Source of the DNA: Nitrospiraceae bacterium UBA6898
GTDB lineage: Bacteria; Nitrospirota; Thermodesulfovibrionia; Thermodesulfovibrionales; UBA6898
DNA: 23,637 nt
Reading direction: 5' to 3'
Assembly (NCBI GenBank): GCA_002448975.1
Contig: DKBO01000089.1
Coordinates: 1-23,637 of the forward strand
The notes under the pieces were generated by a model. It worked only from the letters and a program-made list of their open reading frames with translations. It did not search any database and was not told the origin of the DNA. How positions within the stretch are numbered: position 1 is the stretch's first letter; each line of letters begins with the position of its first letter. The translations under genes were made by a program, and so were the position numbers. Positions 1-7,941 of the stretch are shown piece by piece.

Positions 1-560
1 AGAACGCGCGCATATCCTACGCGGTCATGAACACGGAAGGAGAAGTGCTCACCTACAACGGGAAGCTCATTGAAGCATTCTATCACTCCACATCAGGGGG
101 CATGACAGAGGCCGCTGATGAGGTCTTCGGCAGAAGCTATCCTTACCTTAAGCCGGTTATGGGGAGCTGTGAGACGTCACCCTACTGGATCTGGGAGAGA
201 AGGATTCCTGTTGAGGAGATTGAAAAGGCGCTCAACGTGTCGGGGATACGTGACGTGAGAATCTCCTCGTACACTTCTACCAGGAGAGTCAAGTCCGTTG
301 ACGTGCTCCTGGGCAGCGGTACCATAACGGTCAAGGCCACGGACCTGAGAAAGATGCTGGGCTGGAACAGGCTACCGAGCACGAATTTTTCCCTGAGTCG
401 CGACACCGGCAGTTTTGTCTTTGACGGGAAAGGCTACGGTCACGGTGTGGGCCTCTGCCAGTGGAGTTCGCTCGAAATGGCAAGGAGCGGCATGTACTAC
501 AGAGATATCCTCTCGTACTTCTACCCAGGTACCGTCATCCAGACCTATGAGAACCGCTGA
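1..560 (+). CDS. SpoIID/LytB-domain protein (3' part, start outside window)
   Basis: The reading frame is open from the first bases (codons in phase with position 3), so the gene starts upstream and only its C-terminal ~185 residues are visible. An early stretch ends in HSTSGGMTEAADEVF, and near the end there is GHGVGLCQWSSLEMA followed by YYRDILSYFYPGT. Both are hallmark blocks of the SpoIID/LytB domain, known in Bacillus SpoIID as a peptidoglycan lytic transglycosylase and in LytB as an amidase enhancer. Non-sporulating Gram-negative bacteria also carry such proteins, usually exported, with presumed roles in cell-wall remodelling. The visible part has no membrane segment; any signal peptide would lie upstream. 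The stop overlaps the start of queA by 14 bases, implying co-transcription. The family call is secure; the substrate is not known from sequence. Confidence 0.88.
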   Translation, partial: NARISYAVMNTEGEVLTYNGKLIEAFYHSTSGGMTEAADEVFGRSYPYLKPVMGSCETSPYWIWERRIPVEEIEKALNVSGIRDVRISSYTSTRRVKSVDVLLGSGTITVKATDLRKMLGWNRLPSTNFSLSRDTGSFVFDGKGYGHGVGLCQWSSLEMARSGMYYRDILSYFYPGTVIQTYENR

Positions 561-1554
561 ATATGATTTTTCTCTTCCCCCCGGACTGATAGCGGCGAGG
601 CCGGCTGAGAATCGGGACGGTTCGCGCCTTCTGGTACTGCATAAAGACGGAGACGTGGAACACAGGAGGTTCTCTGACCTGCCCACATATCTGGAACCGG
701 GTGATCTGCTCGTCCTTAATGATACCAAGGTCTTTCCCGCCCGTATTACGGCCAGAAAGCCTACCAGCGGGAAGGTGGAGTTTCTGCTGGTGACCAGAAA
801 TCCTGACGGATCATGGAATGTCCTGTCACGGGAACATTACACGGGAGAATTGGTCGTTGCCGATCGGTTTTTCGCCCACATGAGCAGAGGGAAGACGGTC
901 AGGTTCCATAACGATGCTGAGCTGCAGACGATTATTTGGAAACACGGTCAGATGCCGCTGCCGCCCTATATCAGGAGAGAACCTGACGATGATGACAAAC
1001 AGCGCTACCAGACAGTTTATGCTGTTGCAGAAGGCTCCATTGCTGCGCCGACGGCGGGCATCCATTTCACTCACGAACTCCTCGCTGCCATCCGCCAACA
1101 TTCCATACAGGTACATATGATCACGCTCCACGTTGGTACCGGTACCTTCCGGCCGGTAAAAGCTGACCACCTGGAGGACCACATCATGGATGAGGAGCAT
1201 TTTGAGATCCCGCTAGCGGTCATCGCAGAGATCGAAGAGGCGAAAAAGACCGGCAGAAGGGTGATAACCGTCGGCACCACGACCACGCGAACGCTGGAGG
1301 GATATTTCTCCGGAAGGAGTTGCTGCCGTCAGGTGGACGGAAAAGTCATGGGTTCAACGGATATCTTTATCCATGAAGGGTACCGCTTTAGGGCAACAGA
1401 TGTCCTGATAACGAATTTTCATCTTCCGCGATCAACTCCGCTCATGCTCACCGCGGCCTTTGCAGGGAAGGAAAAGCTGCTTCATGCCTACCATGAAGCC
1501 ATTTCCAGAGGATATAGATTTTTTTCCTACGGAGATGCTATGCTTCTTTTATGA
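547..1554 (+). CDS. queA: S-adenosylmethionine:tRNA ribosyltransferase-isomerase QueA
   Basis: QueA transfers and isomerises the ribosyl part of SAM onto preQ1 at position 34 of GUN-anticodon tRNAs, the step before queuosine completion in the cytoplasm. The product is 335 residues, the usual length. Visible family blocks are VLNDTKVFPARI near residue 60, AAPTAGIHFT in the middle, VGTTTTRTLE, and the C-terminal DVLITNFHLPRSTPLMLTAAFAG. The ATG at 547 was chosen because the protein then begins MRTAEYDFSLPPGLIA, the normal QueA N-terminus; the frame stays open further upstream but that part is antisense-like noise inside the SpoIID gene. It overlaps the upstream gene by 14 bases and the downstream gene by an ATGA, so translation is probably coupled. 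No other queuosine genes are visible in the window. Confidence 0.97.
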   Translation: MRTAEYDFSLPPGLIAARPAENRDGSRLLVLHKDGDVEHRRFSDLPTYLEPGDLLVLNDTKVFPARITARKPTSGKVEFLLVTRNPDGSWNVLSREHYTGELVVADRFFAHMSRGKTVRFHNDAELQTIIWKHGQMPLPPYIRREPDDDDKQRYQTVYAVAEGSIAAPTAGIHFTHELLAAIRQHSIQVHMITLHVGTGTFRPVKADHLEDHIMDEEHFEIPLAVIAEIEEAKKTGRRVITVGTTTTRTLEGYFSGRSCCRQVDGKVMGSTDIFIHEGYRFRATDVLITNFHLPRSTPLMLTAAFAGKEKLLHAYHEAISRGYRFFSYGDAMLLL

Positions 1555-2243
1555 CTGAAGGTGAGTATCCAGAAAGGCCTTCCGGATTCCTTCTCGGCAA
1601 AGAATTCATTATAGTTCTTGTCATTGTTTTTTCCGGTCTGAGTTTTACTCTTGGGTATTTTGTCGGTAAAAACACTGTCGATCATGAGACGGTTTCGCCG
1701 CTGCAGGCTGCGGAAGGAACTGCTCAACAGAACCGGCAGGAGCCGCTGCCTGCATCACCCGACCTGAAAACGGAACTTGCCGAGGCGGGCTCGTCTCCAC
1801 AGGCAGTCCAGGAGATTGCAACAGAAGCCATGCCCGTTTCTGCCGCGCAGGACAGGCGTGACAAAAAAAACACCGTGGCGGTTTCGCACGAACAGCAAAA
1901 ACCTGTTGCACAGCCAAAAGATGAAGAGAATGCTGTCTCACATTCCGGCGTGGAAAAACCTTTCGGTGCGGCCCTTTCCGGGACAACAACAGCTGAAAAG
2001 GCCAAACTCTATACCGTTCAGATCGGCGCATTCAACAGTGCATCAGACGCAAACCATCTGAAGACGACGTTTGAGAAAAAAGGATACAAGCCGTTTGTTT
2101 CTCAGGTCAAGGACCCGAAAGGCCGTAAGATGTACAAGGTCAAGACGGGAGAGTTCAGTGACAAAAAAGCCGCCGAAGTGCTCGCCCTGAAACTCAAAAA
2201 GACGGAAGGGTTGCACAGCTATGTCACGACAAGATCAGAATAA
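1551..2243 (+). CDS. SPOR-domain membrane protein
   Basis: The 230-residue product has a short cytoplasmic N-terminus and one hydrophobic segment at about residues 18-40 (EFIIVLVIVFSGLSFTLGYF). A long low-complexity Gln/Glu/Ala/Pro-rich linker follows, and then a C-terminal SPOR domain from about residue 150 (YTVQIGAFNSASDANHLKTT, then YKVKTGEFSDKKAAEVLALK). SPOR domains bind denuded septal peptidoglycan, and this architecture resembles FtsN/DedD-type division proteins. The protein is therefore expected in the inner membrane with the SPOR domain in the periplasm, at or near the division site. The start ATG overlaps the queA stop (ATGA). Sitting beside a SpoIID-domain gene fits a peptidoglycan remodelling role. 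It is not clearly FtsN itself, and essentiality cannot be judged. Confidence 0.9.
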   Translation: MTEGEYPERPSGFLLGKEFIIVLVIVFSGLSFTLGYFVGKNTVDHETVSPLQAAEGTAQQNRQEPLPASPDLKTELAEAGSSPQAVQEIATEAMPVSAAQDRRDKKNTVAVSHEQQKPVAQPKDEENAVSHSGVEKPFGAALSGTTTAEKAKLYTVQIGAFNSASDANHLKTTFEKKGYKPFVSQVKDPKGRKMYKVKTGEFSDKKAAEVLALKLKKTEGLHSYVTTRSE

Positions 2244-2247
2244 GGAG
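2242..2247 (+). promoter_or_regulatory. Shine-Dalgarno AAGGAG that points to an ACG start for phoH
   Basis: AAGGAG overlaps the stop codon of the SPOR gene and lies 5 nt before an in-frame ACG at 2253. No ATG, GTG or TTG occurs in the phoH frame until the TTG at 2292, which is 44 nt from this site and has no well-spaced ribosome-binding site of its own. Confidence 0.55.
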
Positions 2248-2252
2248 CAGGT

Positions 2253-3218
2253 ACGAATACCGTTGAAATAGCCTTTGACAGCGAAAGGGAATTGCCCTTT
2301 CTCTTTACCAGCCTCGAGAAGAACCTGAAACTCATTGAAGAATCTCTGGGCATTACTGCGAGCTACCGGGGTGACAGGATCTTTCTTAAGGGAGATGATG
2401 ACCGTGTCAGAACTGCAGAAAAGCTCATCATGGATCTGAGGGACATCAGCTTCCAGGGATATACGCTCAGACCGGAAGATATTCGTTTTGCAGTCAGGGC
2501 AATTGCTGATGGCGAGACCGTATCTCTCAAGGACCTTTTCACCAACAACATCCCGGTATCTTCAAAGCGGCGTTTTATCATACCCAAGACAGATAACCAG
2601 AAACGGTATCTCGATTCGATCAGGGAATATGATATCGTTTTCGGCATAGGCCCTGCCGGTACCGGCAAGACCTATCTTGCCATGGCAATGGCGGTAAATG
2701 CCCTCCTGAAAAAACAGATCAGCAGGATCGTGCTGGCGCGACCGGCCATAGAGGCAGGTGAGAAACTCGGATTTCTGCCAGGCGATATCCAGGAAAAGGT
2801 CAACCCGTACTTGAGACCGCTCTATGACGCACTCTATGACATGATGGAGGCAGAAAAGGCGCTGAAACTTATCGAGCGCGGGGTAATCGAGATCGCTCCG
2901 CTTGCGTTCATGAGAGGCCGCACCCTGAATGACGCCTTTGTTATCCTCGACGAGGCTCAGAACACGACCGCGGAACAGATGAAGATGTTCCTGACGCGTC
3001 TCGGCTTCAACGCAAAAGCCGTGATCACCGGTGACGTCACGCAGATCGACCTGCCGACCGGCAGGCCGTCAGGGCTTGTTGAGGTCATCAGGATACTCGA
3101 TGGCGTTGAGGGTATAACCTTTGTGAATTTTTCCGAACGCGATGTCGTCCGGCATAAACTGGTACAGGCAATCATCAAGGCATATGAACGGCATGAAAGC
3201 AGAAATATCGACAACTAA
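2253..3218 (+). CDS. phoH: PhoH-like ATPase (YbeZ/PhoL type)
   Basis: PhoH/YbeZ proteins are cytoplasmic P-loop ATPases linked to RNA metabolism, and the gene very often neighbours ybeY, as here. Visible are Walker A GPAGTGKT near residue 135, Walker B VILDEAQN near residue 230, the QMKMFLTRLGF and VITGDVTQIDLP blocks typical of the family, and an N-terminal KH-like region. Starting at the TTG at 2292 would remove the sequence TVEIAFDSERE, which resembles the usual PhoH N-terminus. The frame is open back to the upstream stop at 2241, and the only well-placed codon after the AAGGAG is ACG at 2253, so I extend to it. TTG 2292 is the conservative alternative. The function call is secure; the start is not. 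It overlaps the 7TM-HD gene downstream. Confidence 0.95.
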   Translation, partial: TNTVEIAFDSERELPFLFTSLEKNLKLIEESLGITASYRGDRIFLKGDDDRVRTAEKLIMDLRDISFQGYTLRPEDIRFAVRAIADGETVSLKDLFTNNIPVSSKRRFIIPKTDNQKRYLDSIREYDIVFGIGPAGTGKTYLAMAMAVNALLKKQISRIVLARPAIEAGEKLGFLPGDIQEKVNPYLRPLYDALYDMMEAEKALKLIERGVIEIAPLAFMRGRTLNDAFVILDEAQNTTAEQMKMFLTRLGFNAKAVITGDVTQIDLPTGRPSGLVEVIRILDGVEGITFVNFSERDVVRHKLVQAIIKAYERHESRNIDN

Positions 3219-4677
3219 ATCCGATTTTCCTGCAGTCAGGTCCCGTCTGGTCATGATCGGGTGCCTTTCCGCTGTCGCGCTTATTGCTTCACTGCTGCTC
3301 ACGGTTGATGCCACGCCTGCCCGTTTCATTGGCGGCACACTCGTATCCTTCGTACTGCTCTTTGTGTTCTATCGCGACATCATGCGCTATAAGCCGGCAT
3401 ACGTCAACAATTATGCGATGCTGCTGCTTCTGAGCCTCATGATCATCGGCACGCTCCTGATCGGCAGGTCATCCGAATATGTCCTGACGGGTATGATGAA
3501 GGGACTCGGTATCACCGATACCGGCATTGTGGTATACGGCATCCCTATCGCCACGGGAGCGATGCTGGTGACGCTCCTCTTCGATTTCCATACCGCCATC
3601 ACGTTCTCTTTCACCGTGAGCCTGCTGACCGGCTATTGGCTGCGGGATGCCTTCTTTCCGATCTATACATTCGTATCGAGCCTCACTGCTGCATTCAGCG
3701 TGATACGATGCAAAAAACGGACTGCGCTGCTTCGGGGCGGTCTGTATGTGATCCTCGTCAACATCTGTCTTGTGCTTATCTTTCTCATCTCCCGCGGAGA
3801 AATATTCACTGACACAACACCTGTTGCGATCATCCTAGCGGTTTTTTCGGGCGTCTCGGTCTCGGCGCTTGTATCCCTTCTGCTGCCGCTCCTTGAATAT
3901 GCGTTCAAGATAACGACAGACATCAGCCTGCTTGAGCTCCTTGACCTGAATCAGCCGCTCATGAAGATGCTGATGATCAATGCGCCCGGAACATATCATC
4001 ACAGCGTGATCGTTGGCAATCTCGTGGAGTCAGCGGCAGAGGCTGTCGGTGTCAATCCCCTGCTTGCCCGGGTAAGCTCCTACTACCACGACATCGGGAA
4101 GGCAAAGATGCCCGATTATTTTGTGGAAAACCAGAGTAGTGCACCGAGCAGGCATGACAAGCTCACCCCTCACATGAGCAGCATGATCATTATCAGTCAT
4201 GTGAAAGAAGGCGTCGAGCTTGCTCGACAGTACAAGTTGCCGCAGACGATCATCGACATCATTAAACAGCATCACGGCACGGCACTCATCAGTTTCTTCT
4301 ACCAGAAGGCGAAAGACAGGGGCCCAGATTCCCTCCCTGCCGAAGACGAATACAAGTACCCCGGACCCAAACCGCAGACTCGCGTTGCTGCGCTGGTCAT
4401 GATGGCCGATGCCGTAGAGGCATCATCGAAGGTGCTGAATGATCCCACGCCGGCCAGGATTTCCGCGCTGGTTGAAAAGATCATCAATCACATCTTCCTC
4501 GATGGCCAGCTCGACGAGTGCGAGCTTACCCTCAAGGACATCTCGGAGATCAAGAAACGCTTTATTTATATTCTTACCGGCATACTCCATAAGAGGATCG
4601 ACTATCCGGGATTTGACTTCGGCAATGGTAATTCGCATAAGGAACCTGCAAAGATCGAAAAAACTAAACTTGCGTAA
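3184..4677 (+). CDS. 7TM-HD family phosphodiesterase (PgpH-like) without extracellular domain
   Basis: PgpH-type proteins are inner-membrane HD phosphodiesterases that degrade cyclic di-AMP in Firmicutes. The C-terminal half here carries the HD signature: APGTYHHS near residue 270, YYHDIGK near residue 300, the later IIDIIKQHHGT, and MMADAVEAS near residue 407. These supply the expected His and Asp metal ligands. The N-terminal half has about seven to eight hydrophobic segments. The product is about 497 residues, far shorter than the 700-800 usual for PgpH. The first membrane helix (residues ~17-36) leads almost directly into the second, where the large 7TMR-HDED extracellular domain normally sits. 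ATG 3184 was chosen (34-base overlap with phoH, weak AAGG upstream); ATG 3193 and 3142 are alternatives. Position between phoH and ybeY is the classical one. The cyclic dinucleotide substrate is inferred from family. Confidence 0.9.
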   Translation: MNGMKAEISTTKSDFPAVRSRLVMIGCLSAVALIASLLLTVDATPARFIGGTLVSFVLLFVFYRDIMRYKPAYVNNYAMLLLLSLMIIGTLLIGRSSEYVLTGMMKGLGITDTGIVVYGIPIATGAMLVTLLFDFHTAITFSFTVSLLTGYWLRDAFFPIYTFVSSLTAAFSVIRCKKRTALLRGGLYVILVNICLVLIFLISRGEIFTDTTPVAIILAVFSGVSVSALVSLLLPLLEYAFKITTDISLLELLDLNQPLMKMLMINAPGTYHHSVIVGNLVESAAEAVGVNPLLARVSSYYHDIGKAKMPDYFVENQSSAPSRHDKLTPHMSSMIIISHVKEGVELARQYKLPQTIIDIIKQHHGTALISFFYQKAKDRGPDSLPAEDEYKYPGPKPQTRVAALVMMADAVEASSKVLNDPTPARISALVEKIINHIFLDGQLDECELTLKDISEIKKRFIYILTGILHKRIDYPGFDFGNGNSHKEPAKIEKTKLA

Positions 4678-5083
4678 GCTCCGAAAGGACCTCGCCAGGG
4701 CCGCTGCCATGATCTGTCTTGACGACGCCGAACTCAGCGTCGTCTTCATCGGTAGCATGAGGATGAAGTCTCTCAATGCCCGTTATCGCGGTATCCCGAA
4801 GGATACGGACGTACTTTCCTTTCCCATGGACGCACCGTCGGAACGATTTCCGCCTCCTGGTCATCTCGTGCCACGTATGCTCGGCGATATTGTCATTTCC
4901 GTCCCGCGAGCGGCAGAGCAGGCGCATGCATGCGGTATTTCGTTTTGTGAAGAACTCCGCAGACTTCTGATACACGGACTGCTCCATCTCGCGGGCTATG
5001 ACCATGAAAAGGGACTGCACCGGAAGGCGCTCATGAAAAGAAAGGAGCAGGAGCTGCGCCATGCCCTTCAGGAAATGGATTAA
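4625..5083 (+). CDS. ybeY: Endoribonuclease / rRNA maturation factor YbeY
   Basis: YbeY is a small zinc-dependent protein needed for 16S rRNA 3' end processing and ribosome quality control in the cytoplasm. The 152-residue product ends in the diagnostic zinc motif HGLLHLAGYDHEKG at about residues 117-130, with three His ligands, preceded by DTDVLSFPMD and MLGDIVISV, all conserved family blocks. ATG 4625 gives the normal length and N-terminus (MVIRIRNLQRSKK). The frame remains open far upstream, but that part lies inside the 7TM-HD gene and is noise. It overlaps the upstream gene by 53 bases and the downstream gene by 23 bases, so coupled translation is likely. The phoH-pgpH-ybeY order is conserved across many bacteria. 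Confidence 0.96.
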   Translation: MVIRIRNLQRSKKLNLRKLRKDLARAAAMICLDDAELSVVFIGSMRMKSLNARYRGIPKDTDVLSFPMDAPSERFPPPGHLVPRMLGDIVISVPRAAEQAHACGISFCEELRRLLIHGLLHLAGYDHEKGLHRKALMKRKEQELRHALQEMD

Positions 5084-5759
5084 GAGCGCAAATTTTGCCA
5101 TAGAGGGGATTCTGCACGGGGTCAAGACGCAGCGGCATCTCCGGTATCATTTCCTCTGTGCTGCAGCAGTGCTTTTTTTCAGTTATATGGTCGGCGTCTC
5201 GAATGAGGAACTCATCATTATCTCTCTTGCGGTCATTCTCGTCCTTGGGGCCGAGATGATGAACAGCGCCATAGAAGCAGTTGTCGACCTGATTTCTCCG
5301 GACTATTCCGAAAAGGCACGCATCGCCAAGGACATTGCGGCAGGAGCAGTCCTCATTACCGCCTTCGGCGCAGCTCTCCTCGGCTATGTTGTGTTGTTCC
5401 CCTATGTGAAAACGATCTTCAGCGAAGGGTTCCATGTTGCAAAGCATTCGAAGGAAGAAATTTCTCTGATCGCCTTTATTCTTGTCGTGATTGCCGTGAT
5501 CATCACAAAAGCATATTTCGGCAAGGGGCTACCCCTGAGCGGCGGCATGCCGAGCGGCCACTCAGCGCTCGCCTTCTCGGTTTGGGTCTCGGTAACGTTC
5601 ATTACGGAAAATGTCTACATTTCCATGCTCTGCTTTCTCCTTTCCGTTTGGATCGCCCAGAGCAGGCTTGCCATTCGGGCGCACACCATATGGGAAGTCA
5701 TTTTGGGTGCGATAATGGGGGCAACGCTCACCTTTCTGCTGTTCCGGCTTTTCTACTGA
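5061..5759 (+). CDS. Diacylglycerol/undecaprenol kinase fused to PAP2 phosphatase
   Basis: Residues ~1-115 form a DgkA-type kinase with three membrane helices and the signature LGAEMMNSAIEAVVDLI. Residues ~130-232 form a PAP2 lipid-phosphatase module with GGMPSGHSALAFS and SRLAIRAHTIWEV. Kinases of this family phosphorylate diacylglycerol or undecaprenol, and PAP2 enzymes remove phosphate from lipid phosphates, so the fusion could recycle carrier lipid at the inner membrane. The classical PAP2 signature K-x6-RP reads K-x6-LP here, and the third motif SR-x5-H-x3-D ends in Glu; PSGH is intact. These changes may be normal for this fusion family or may lower activity. ATG 5061 overlaps the ybeY 3' end. 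This is the last gene of the + strand block and is followed by a convergent histidine kinase gene. Confidence 0.9.
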   Translation: MPFRKWIKSANFAIEGILHGVKTQRHLRYHFLCAAAVLFFSYMVGVSNEELIIISLAVILVLGAEMMNSAIEAVVDLISPDYSEKARIAKDIAAGAVLITAFGAALLGYVVLFPYVKTIFSEGFHVAKHSKEEISLIAFILVVIAVIITKAYFGKGLPLSGGMPSGHSALAFSVWVSVTFITENVYISMLCFLLSVWIAQSRLAIRAHTIWEVILGAIMGATLTFLLFRLFY

Positions 5760-5868
5760 CACGTGGCTTCGCACGTTTTCCCTGCTTTCCGGAATCTTTG
5801 TTTGGAGATCTTCCTTCCGGTCACGATTACCAACCTGAGCGCTTGTGCTGAAACAGTCAAAACGATGG

Positions 5869-7125
5869 TCAGATGCTGCTGAGGATTATCTCTTTGGGAA
5901 GGGTGATGAGAAATGCCGCGCCCTCAGCTGAGGACTCTACCCTGATCGATCCGCCGTGCGAGACGATGATCTTATGGACGATTGCAAGACCAAGCCCCGT
6001 GCCGCGCTCCTTTGTCGTATAGAAAGGAAGGAATATACGGTCTCTGATGTTTTCTGGTATGCCATGTCCGGTATCTGTCATACAGAGGAGAGCGTTCGGC
6101 CCGTTCATTGAACATGAGATGCTGATCTCTCCGCCGTCAGGCATAGCCTCAACAGCGTTTACGAGCAGATTCGTCAATGCCTGTCTGAGCAGGACCTCGT
6201 CGCCCCGGATTACCGGAAGGAACGATACATCGGCCGGATATAAGATCTTTCGCGTAGCGTCATCGAGCATTTCGATGCAGCTTTTTACAAGAGCTGCAAG
6301 GTCGACATTTCCCAAAACCGGTTCTGCAGGACGGGCAAAGGTAAGAAAGTCGGTTATAATCCTGTTCATGACATCGATCTCCCCGTTGATCGCCATTACC
6401 GCAGGTTGCAGCGCATCATCAACTTTCCTTGAAAGGATCTTGGTGTAGCCGGAAATGACCCCCATGGGATTTCGCAGCTCATGGGCGATGCCGGCGGACA
6501 TCTCGCCCAGAGTCGAGAGTCTATCCCTCAGCTCTCGCTGCGACTGGAAAGCCTTCAATTCAGTAAGATCGGTAAAGACAAGGAGCTGGCCGATAATGGT
6601 GTCCATGCTGTCTTTCAGCGGCGAAAGTGCAAGCCCGATCCACAGCCTCTTGCCGCTGCCATCCGTATAGGCAGTCTCAACCCTTCCCATGACCTTTCGT
6701 TCAGCGATCATATCGCGCAGGGGGCTCTGGAATATCTCTGCATGGCCCCTGCCGACAACCTCTTCCCGGAGACCGAGAATCTTCAGCGCAGCGGCATTCA
6801 GCCGCGTTATCCTGAGGTCCTGATCAAAGCTCACCACACCGCTTGGCACAGACTGAAAGATGTTCTCATTGTAAACCTCGATCGACGAGGCGCGTTCCTC
6901 AGCTCTGCTTCTCAGGCATTCAAGCTCCCGCTCCTTTTCCTTGAGCTTCGAGACCAGCTCGTGGAATGTATCGACAACAAAGCCGACCTGGGTCGTATCT
7001 TTATGATCTTGTTCCGCTTGTTTCTTGTGATAGGCAAGAAGGTTCTTGATGATGACGATCATAATGAGGAAGATCAGCAGGGAAATCGCGGTGAACAGCA
7101 GGAACTGGATTCGATGGACATCCAT
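5869..7125 (-). CDS. PAS-domain sensor histidine kinase (NtrB/PilS-like)
   Basis: The 418-residue inner-membrane sensor has one N-terminal membrane helix (about residues 8-30), a Glu/Lys/Arg-rich coiled coil (about 50-80) and a PAS domain (about 87-190). The HisKA domain has the phosphoacceptor His near residue 215 in AGIAHELRNPMG. The ATPase domain shows the N box NLLVNAVEA, G1 MTDTGHGIP and G2 GTGLGLAI. It has almost no periplasmic part, so the PAS domain probably senses an internal or membrane signal. It lies 30 bases after the prepilin peptidase gene as the last gene of the - strand block; sensors of this layout next to pilin genes are often PilS-like. No response regulator is visible, so the partner is unknown. 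It converges with the DgkA-PAP2 gene with 109 bases between. Confidence 0.92.
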   Translation of the reverse strand: MDVHRIQFLLFTAISLLIFLIMIVIIKNLLAYHKKQAEQDHKDTTQVGFVVDTFHELVSKLKEKERELECLRSRAEERASSIEVYNENIFQSVPSGVVSFDQDLRITRLNAAALKILGLREEVVGRGHAEIFQSPLRDMIAERKVMGRVETAYTDGSGKRLWIGLALSPLKDSMDTIIGQLLVFTDLTELKAFQSQRELRDRLSTLGEMSAGIAHELRNPMGVISGYTKILSRKVDDALQPAVMAINGEIDVMNRIITDFLTFARPAEPVLGNVDLAALVKSCIEMLDDATRKILYPADVSFLPVIRGDEVLLRQALTNLLVNAVEAMPDGGEISISCSMNGPNALLCMTDTGHGIPENIRDRIFLPFYTTKERGTGLGLAIVHKIIVSHGGSIRVESSAEGAAFLITLPKEIILSSI

Positions 7126-7155
7126 GACAGTTATCTCACCATACCCATTTCAGCT

Positions 7156-7941
7156 TCATCCGCGAAAAAGATACCAGATTACGATCTCCTGCCCGAAGAT
7201 CAGGGAGACAGCGGCACCTGCGGCAAGGAACGGACCAAAGGGGATAAGACTCCCGCGTTCTCTTCCCGCAAAGATCATCGTGAGAACCCCGACGACCGAA
7301 CCAAGGAGACTCCCGAGAAACGTTGTAAGAATGACACCCTTCCAACCAATGAAACCTCCGACCATTGCCATCATTTTTATATCACCGCCACCCATAGCCT
7401 CTTTCTTGAATACTTTTTCACCGGCTACAGCTATCAGGTAAAAAAAGACAAATGCCGAAACTGCGCCAATGAGCGAACTCCTCCAGCCCAGCGATACAGC
7501 CCTGAGAAAAGGGTCCGGCAGGAGCAGCGACCCGGCGAGAAGCCCGATCGGAATACCAGGCAGCGTGATCCGGTCAGGAATGATCTGAAAATCAAGATCT
7601 ATGAATGTAATAACGATCAATCCTGAGCAGAACAGGGCATAGACCAGAAAAGGCCATCCCAGGCCGAACCTCCACAAGAGTACCAGATAGAAAGCGGCAT
7701 TGAGGGACTCGACCAGTGGATACCGATACGGGATCCGCGCCCCGCAGTTCCGGCATGCGCCCCCCAGCAGAAGAAAACTGAGCACGGGAATATTGTCCCA
7801 TGCCCTGATCGGTGCACTGCAGGAAGGACACCGTGAAGAAGGCCAGACAATCGAAATGCCACGTGGTATCCGGTATATGCACACATTCAGAAACGATCCG
7901 ATGAGAGCGCCAAAGATAATGACCATCACGTACCGAAGCAC
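7156..7941 (-). CDS. pilD: Type IV prepilin peptidase / N-methyltransferase
   Basis: This 261-residue inner-membrane aspartic protease cleaves the leader of type IV pilins and type II secretion pseudopilins and methylates the new N-terminus. The N-terminal methylase region carries two CxxC pairs (Cys38/Cys41 and Cys63/Cys66), found in the bifunctional form. The two catalytic Asp residues are in VITFIDLDFQIIPD and in GGGDIKMM near residue 190. Several hydrophobic helices follow. The start is a GTG immediately after the stop of the upstream small gene, with no gap, so translation is probably coupled. No pilin, PilB, PilC or PilT genes are in the window, so the substrates are encoded elsewhere. 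Confidence 0.96.
   Translation of the reverse strand: MLRYVMVIIFGALIGSFLNVCIYRIPRGISIVWPSSRCPSCSAPIRAWDNIPVLSFLLLGGACRNCGARIPYRYPLVESLNAAFYLVLLWRFGLGWPFLVYALFCSGLIVITFIDLDFQIIPDRITLPGIPIGLLAGSLLLPDPFLRAVSLGWRSSLIGAVSAFVFFYLIAVAGEKVFKKEAMGGGDIKMMAMVGGFIGWKGVILTTFLGSLLGSVVGVLTMIFAGRERGSLIPFGPFLAAGAAVSLIFGQEIVIWYLFRG

Noticed and set aside
415..546. N-terminal extension of queA
   Set aside because: The extension overlaps the conserved GHGVGLCQ region of the SpoIID gene in another frame and does not look like a QueA N-terminus; ATG 547 gives the standard protein.
5789..5820. Inverted repeat CCGGAA/TTCCGG as a terminator between the convergent DgkA-PAP2 and kinase genes
   Set aside because: Only 6 bp of pairing with a 20-nt loop and no U-tract on either strand.
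6481..7626. 381-codon + strand open frame opposite the kinase and pilD genes
   Set aside because: It lies entirely antisense to two genes with clear motifs, is rich in Arg, Asp and Gln as expected of a shadow frame, and matches no family.
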